This document shows positions 41,328-42,714 of a stretch of DNA of 42,714 nt, piece after piece. Within the stretch, counting starts at the first letter, position 1; the number at the start of each line of letters is the position of its first letter. The position numbers and the translations under genes are program-made. This DNA is from GCA-003244245 sp036378735 (GTDB taxonomy: Bacteria; Actinomycetota; Actinomycetes; Mycobacteriales; Pseudonocardiaceae). The stretch is taken from positions 1 through 42,714 of the forward strand of contig DASUVX010000032.1 in the NCBI GenBank assembly GCA_036378735.1. The letters are read 5' to 3'. Below the pieces are notes generated by a model. That model was not told the DNA's origin. It did no database searches and saw nothing but the letters and a program-made list of their open reading frames with translations.

Positions 41328-42230
41328 TCAGATGCGCAGTTGCGACGTGCTGTCCGCTGTGGGCCTGCGGGGAACTGACGGGTGGTGAGGTGCCTTCTGT
41401 GAGATGAGCCAGGCCATGATGCCGTCGGCGATGGCGGTCGCGTAGCGGGCGCGACCGTGTGGTGTGGAAATCAGTGCGGCCTCCTGGGGGTTGCGCATGT
41501 TGGCGCACTCGACCAGTGCTGCCGGGATCTGGGCGAGGTTGAGCCCAGCGAGGTCGGAGCGGGGGTATAGCCCGGCGGAGCCGATGTACTCAGCGGCGGT
41601 CAAGCCGTCTGCGCGCAACGTCTGGGCCAGGGTTTGAGCTAGGGCAGCCGATGGTGAGCCCTGGCTGTTGTTCAACGGTGGGTTGGAGTAGGAGACGTGG
41701 AAACCGTGTCCGGATGGCGCCGCCCCGTCTGCGTGGATGGAGATCATTGCCTTAGCGTGTACTCGATTCGCGATCGCGGCGCGGTCGTTGACGCAGGGGC
41801 CGACTCCGGCGTCGTCTGGTCGGGTCAGCACCACTCGCACGCCGCGCGCGGTCAGCGCATCACGGACCCGGAGTGCGACATCCCAGGTGAAGGCGTGCTC
41901 GGGGTAACCGCGGTCAGTGGAGGTGCCGGTGGTGTCGCACGCCTTGGTGGCGCCGCGGCCGTTGGGGATCGAGCGATTGACCTGCGCCGGGTGCGAGGCA
42001 TTGGCGCCGTTGTGCCCGGGGTCAACCACCACCGTCATTCCCTTGAGCGTCGCCGGCAGACGCGGGGAGCTCGACGCAGACTCGAATAAGGCAGCCTCGG
42101 ATGGGCCAGGACGGGTGGTGGCTGAGGCGGGAAAGGTCGGCGACACGACTGTTCCCCCGACAGCGAGCGGAACCAGGCACGAGATGAGCATCCGCGGTGG
42201 GAGGCTGCGCAGTGCCCAACTGCTCATCAC
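41328..42230 (-). CDS. Zinc-dependent N-acetylmuramoyl-L-alanine amidase (Rv3717-like)
   Basis: This 300-residue exported Amidase_3 enzyme cleaves the bond between N-acetylmuramic acid and L-alanine of peptidoglycan. A signal peptide covers about residues 1-37 (hydrophobic LISCLVPLAVGGTVV, then ASA). Zinc ligands are the histidine in VVDPGHNG (73), the glutamate in RGYPEHAFTW (111) and the histidine in SIHADG (166); the catalytic glutamate is in ALVECANM (241). Cysteines 98 and 146 match the positions of the disulfide known in Mycobacterium Rv3717. It has no wall-binding domain, like Rv3717. Its ATG overlaps the stop of a 76-codon frame upstream. Confidence 0.92.
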   Translation of the reverse strand: MMSSWALRSLPPRMLISCLVPLAVGGTVVSPTFPASATTRPGPSEAALFESASSSPRLPATLKGMTVVVDPGHNGANASHPAQVNRSIPNGRGATKACDTTGTSTDRGYPEHAFTWDVALRVRDALTARGVRVVLTRPDDAGVGPCVNDRAAIANRVHAKAMISIHADGAAPSGHGFHVSYSNPPLNNSQGSPSAALAQTLAQTLRADGLTAAEYIGSAGLYPRSDLAGLNLAQIPAALVECANMRNPQEAALISTPHGRARYATAIADGIMAWLISQKAPHHPSVPRRPTADSTSQLRI

Positions 42231-42457
42231 ACCTCACCCGGTAGCGTCCCTGCGATCGTTTGCACTGTAGGGCGCCGGTATAGGAGTGACTGGTTGCCGC
42301 GCCGTCGTTGCGCCACCGCACTTTCGGCCTCGTCCAGAGCCCGAACCGAGTTCAACGGTGAAGCTGGCCCCTGCTGTTGGTCGGTGCCGCTGGTGAGGTT
42401 GGAGATTGCGGGATTTTGGTTTACGGACGGTGAACAGGGGTAACTGACTGCTACCAC
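42227..42457 (-). CDS. Small coupled hypothetical protein upstream of the amidase
   Basis: This 76-codon frame (NQNPAISNLTSGTDQQQGPA, then RALDEAESAVAQRRRGN) ends TGA overlapping the amidase ATG by four bases, which favours a real gene or a leader peptide that couples translation. No family is recognised, and the predicted protein is polar and probably disordered. The region also contains the promoter of the divergent DUF3618 gene. Confidence 0.4.
   Translation of the reverse strand: MVAVSYPCSPSVNQNPAISNLTSGTDQQQGPASPLNSVRALDEAESAVAQRRRGNQSLLYRRPTVQTIAGTLPGEV
42418..42442 (+). promoter_or_regulatory. SigB/SigF-type promoter for the DUF3618 gene
   Basis: GGTTT at 42418-42422 and GGGTA at 42438-42442 are separated by 15 bases, the consensus of actinobacterial general-stress sigma factors (SigF of mycobacteria, SigB of Streptomyces). 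It points at the gene starting at 42541, about 100 bases downstream. Confidence 0.65.
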
Positions 42458-42540
42458 ATTGTTCGCCGTACTGGAGCGGGTGCTGGGGTTGCCACGGTAG
42501 ATCTGGCGTCCCGCCAGCGATCAAGGAAAGGGATACCTCC

Positions 42541-42714
42541 ATGTCTACCTCGTCATCTGAGGTGCTCAGCCCAGCCACCGAGGCGATGTCTTCGAATGCT
42601 GCTGCGAACACGTCAACGGAGAGGGCTTCGGCGGGGATTCGCCACAGTCTTGCCCAGACTCGTGAGCAGCTTGCTGACACGATGGAAACGTTGACGCAGA
42701 AAGTGCACGTGCCC
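42541..42714 (+). CDS. DUF3618 domain protein (partial, runs off the window)
   Basis: The first 58 codons are present. After a Ser/Ala-rich start, IRHSLAQTREQLADTMETLT followed by QKVHV matches the DUF3618 core helix, a short motif found before a transmembrane helix in actinobacterial stress-related membrane proteins, often beside holin-like phage_holin_3_6 and DUF948-type genes. AAGGAAAGGGA upstream is a good ribosome site. The stress-type promoter fits this role. The rest lies outside. Confidence 0.75.
   Translation, partial: MSTSSSEVLSPATEAMSSNAAANTSTERASAGIRHSLAQTREQLADTMETLTQKVHVP

Overview
The window is high-GC actinobacterial DNA. Dense overlapping gene pairs (ATGA, GTGA), GTG starts and tRNA/terminator style all fit this. 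The coupled Cys-rich small genes beside an XRE regulator, the Rv3717-like amidase and the ferredoxin/reductase/P450 set point to the Pseudonocardiaceae or a close relative. The genus is an inference, because no rRNA or complete tRNA is present.

Layout. (1) 1-7603: a sugar-phosphate block, with the tail of a broken gnd, a HAD phosphatase, transaldolase, glucose-6-phosphate isomerase and transketolase on the plus strand, facing a PoxB-type pyruvate oxidase on the minus strand. (2) 7.7-14.2 kb: a scrapyard holding a ClpB tail, an intact membrane protein, a truncated GABA aminotransferase fused in frame to a ChaB domain, an IS110 remnant, two IS6-family fragments, a metallo-beta-lactamase fragment and an intact epoxide-hydrolase-like enzyme. 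(3) 14.36-17.17 kb: a complete three-component cytochrome P450 operon. (4) 17.3-19.7 kb: an intact IS1380-family element beside a LuxR-tail remnant, an IS5-like remnant and the 3' half of a tRNA-Pro with its terminator. (5) 20-24.8 kb: a Gfo/Idh/MocA oxidoreductase and a large ATPase-type LuxR regulator.

(6) 25.4-30.7 kb: an element-like segment with an XRE regulator, four translationally coupled small genes, a GC-rich non-coding zone (G-quadruplex motif, clustered CCCGCTACC motifs, long hairpins) and a large serine recombinase carrying an in-frame amber codon. (7) 31-34 kb: an alpha/beta hydrolase, then truncated cation efflux, isochorismatase-like, GMC oxidoreductase and amidohydrolase genes around a 173-bp element bounded by IS6-type inverted repeats. 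(8) 34-39.6 kb: hydrolases and a compact minus-strand operon headed by an HxlR regulator (LolA-like/unknown protein, DUF302 protein, NmrA-like protein, SDR, alpha/beta hydrolase). (9) 40-42.7 kb: a second tRNA-Pro 3' half, a zinc amidase and, at the window edge, a DUF3618 gene behind a SigB/SigF-like promoter.

Together this is a recombination-battered accessory region. Intact oxidative/hydrolytic catabolic modules (P450 system, epoxide-hydrolase-like enzyme, HxlR operon) alternate with IS scars, tRNA-derived attachment-site scars and genes that have lost their ends or catalytic cores. The best candidates for something under-described are the XRE plus coupled Cys-rich small-gene element with its iteron-like non-coding zone, the HxlR operon, and the mini-IS6 element that appears to supply a translation start to a truncated gene.
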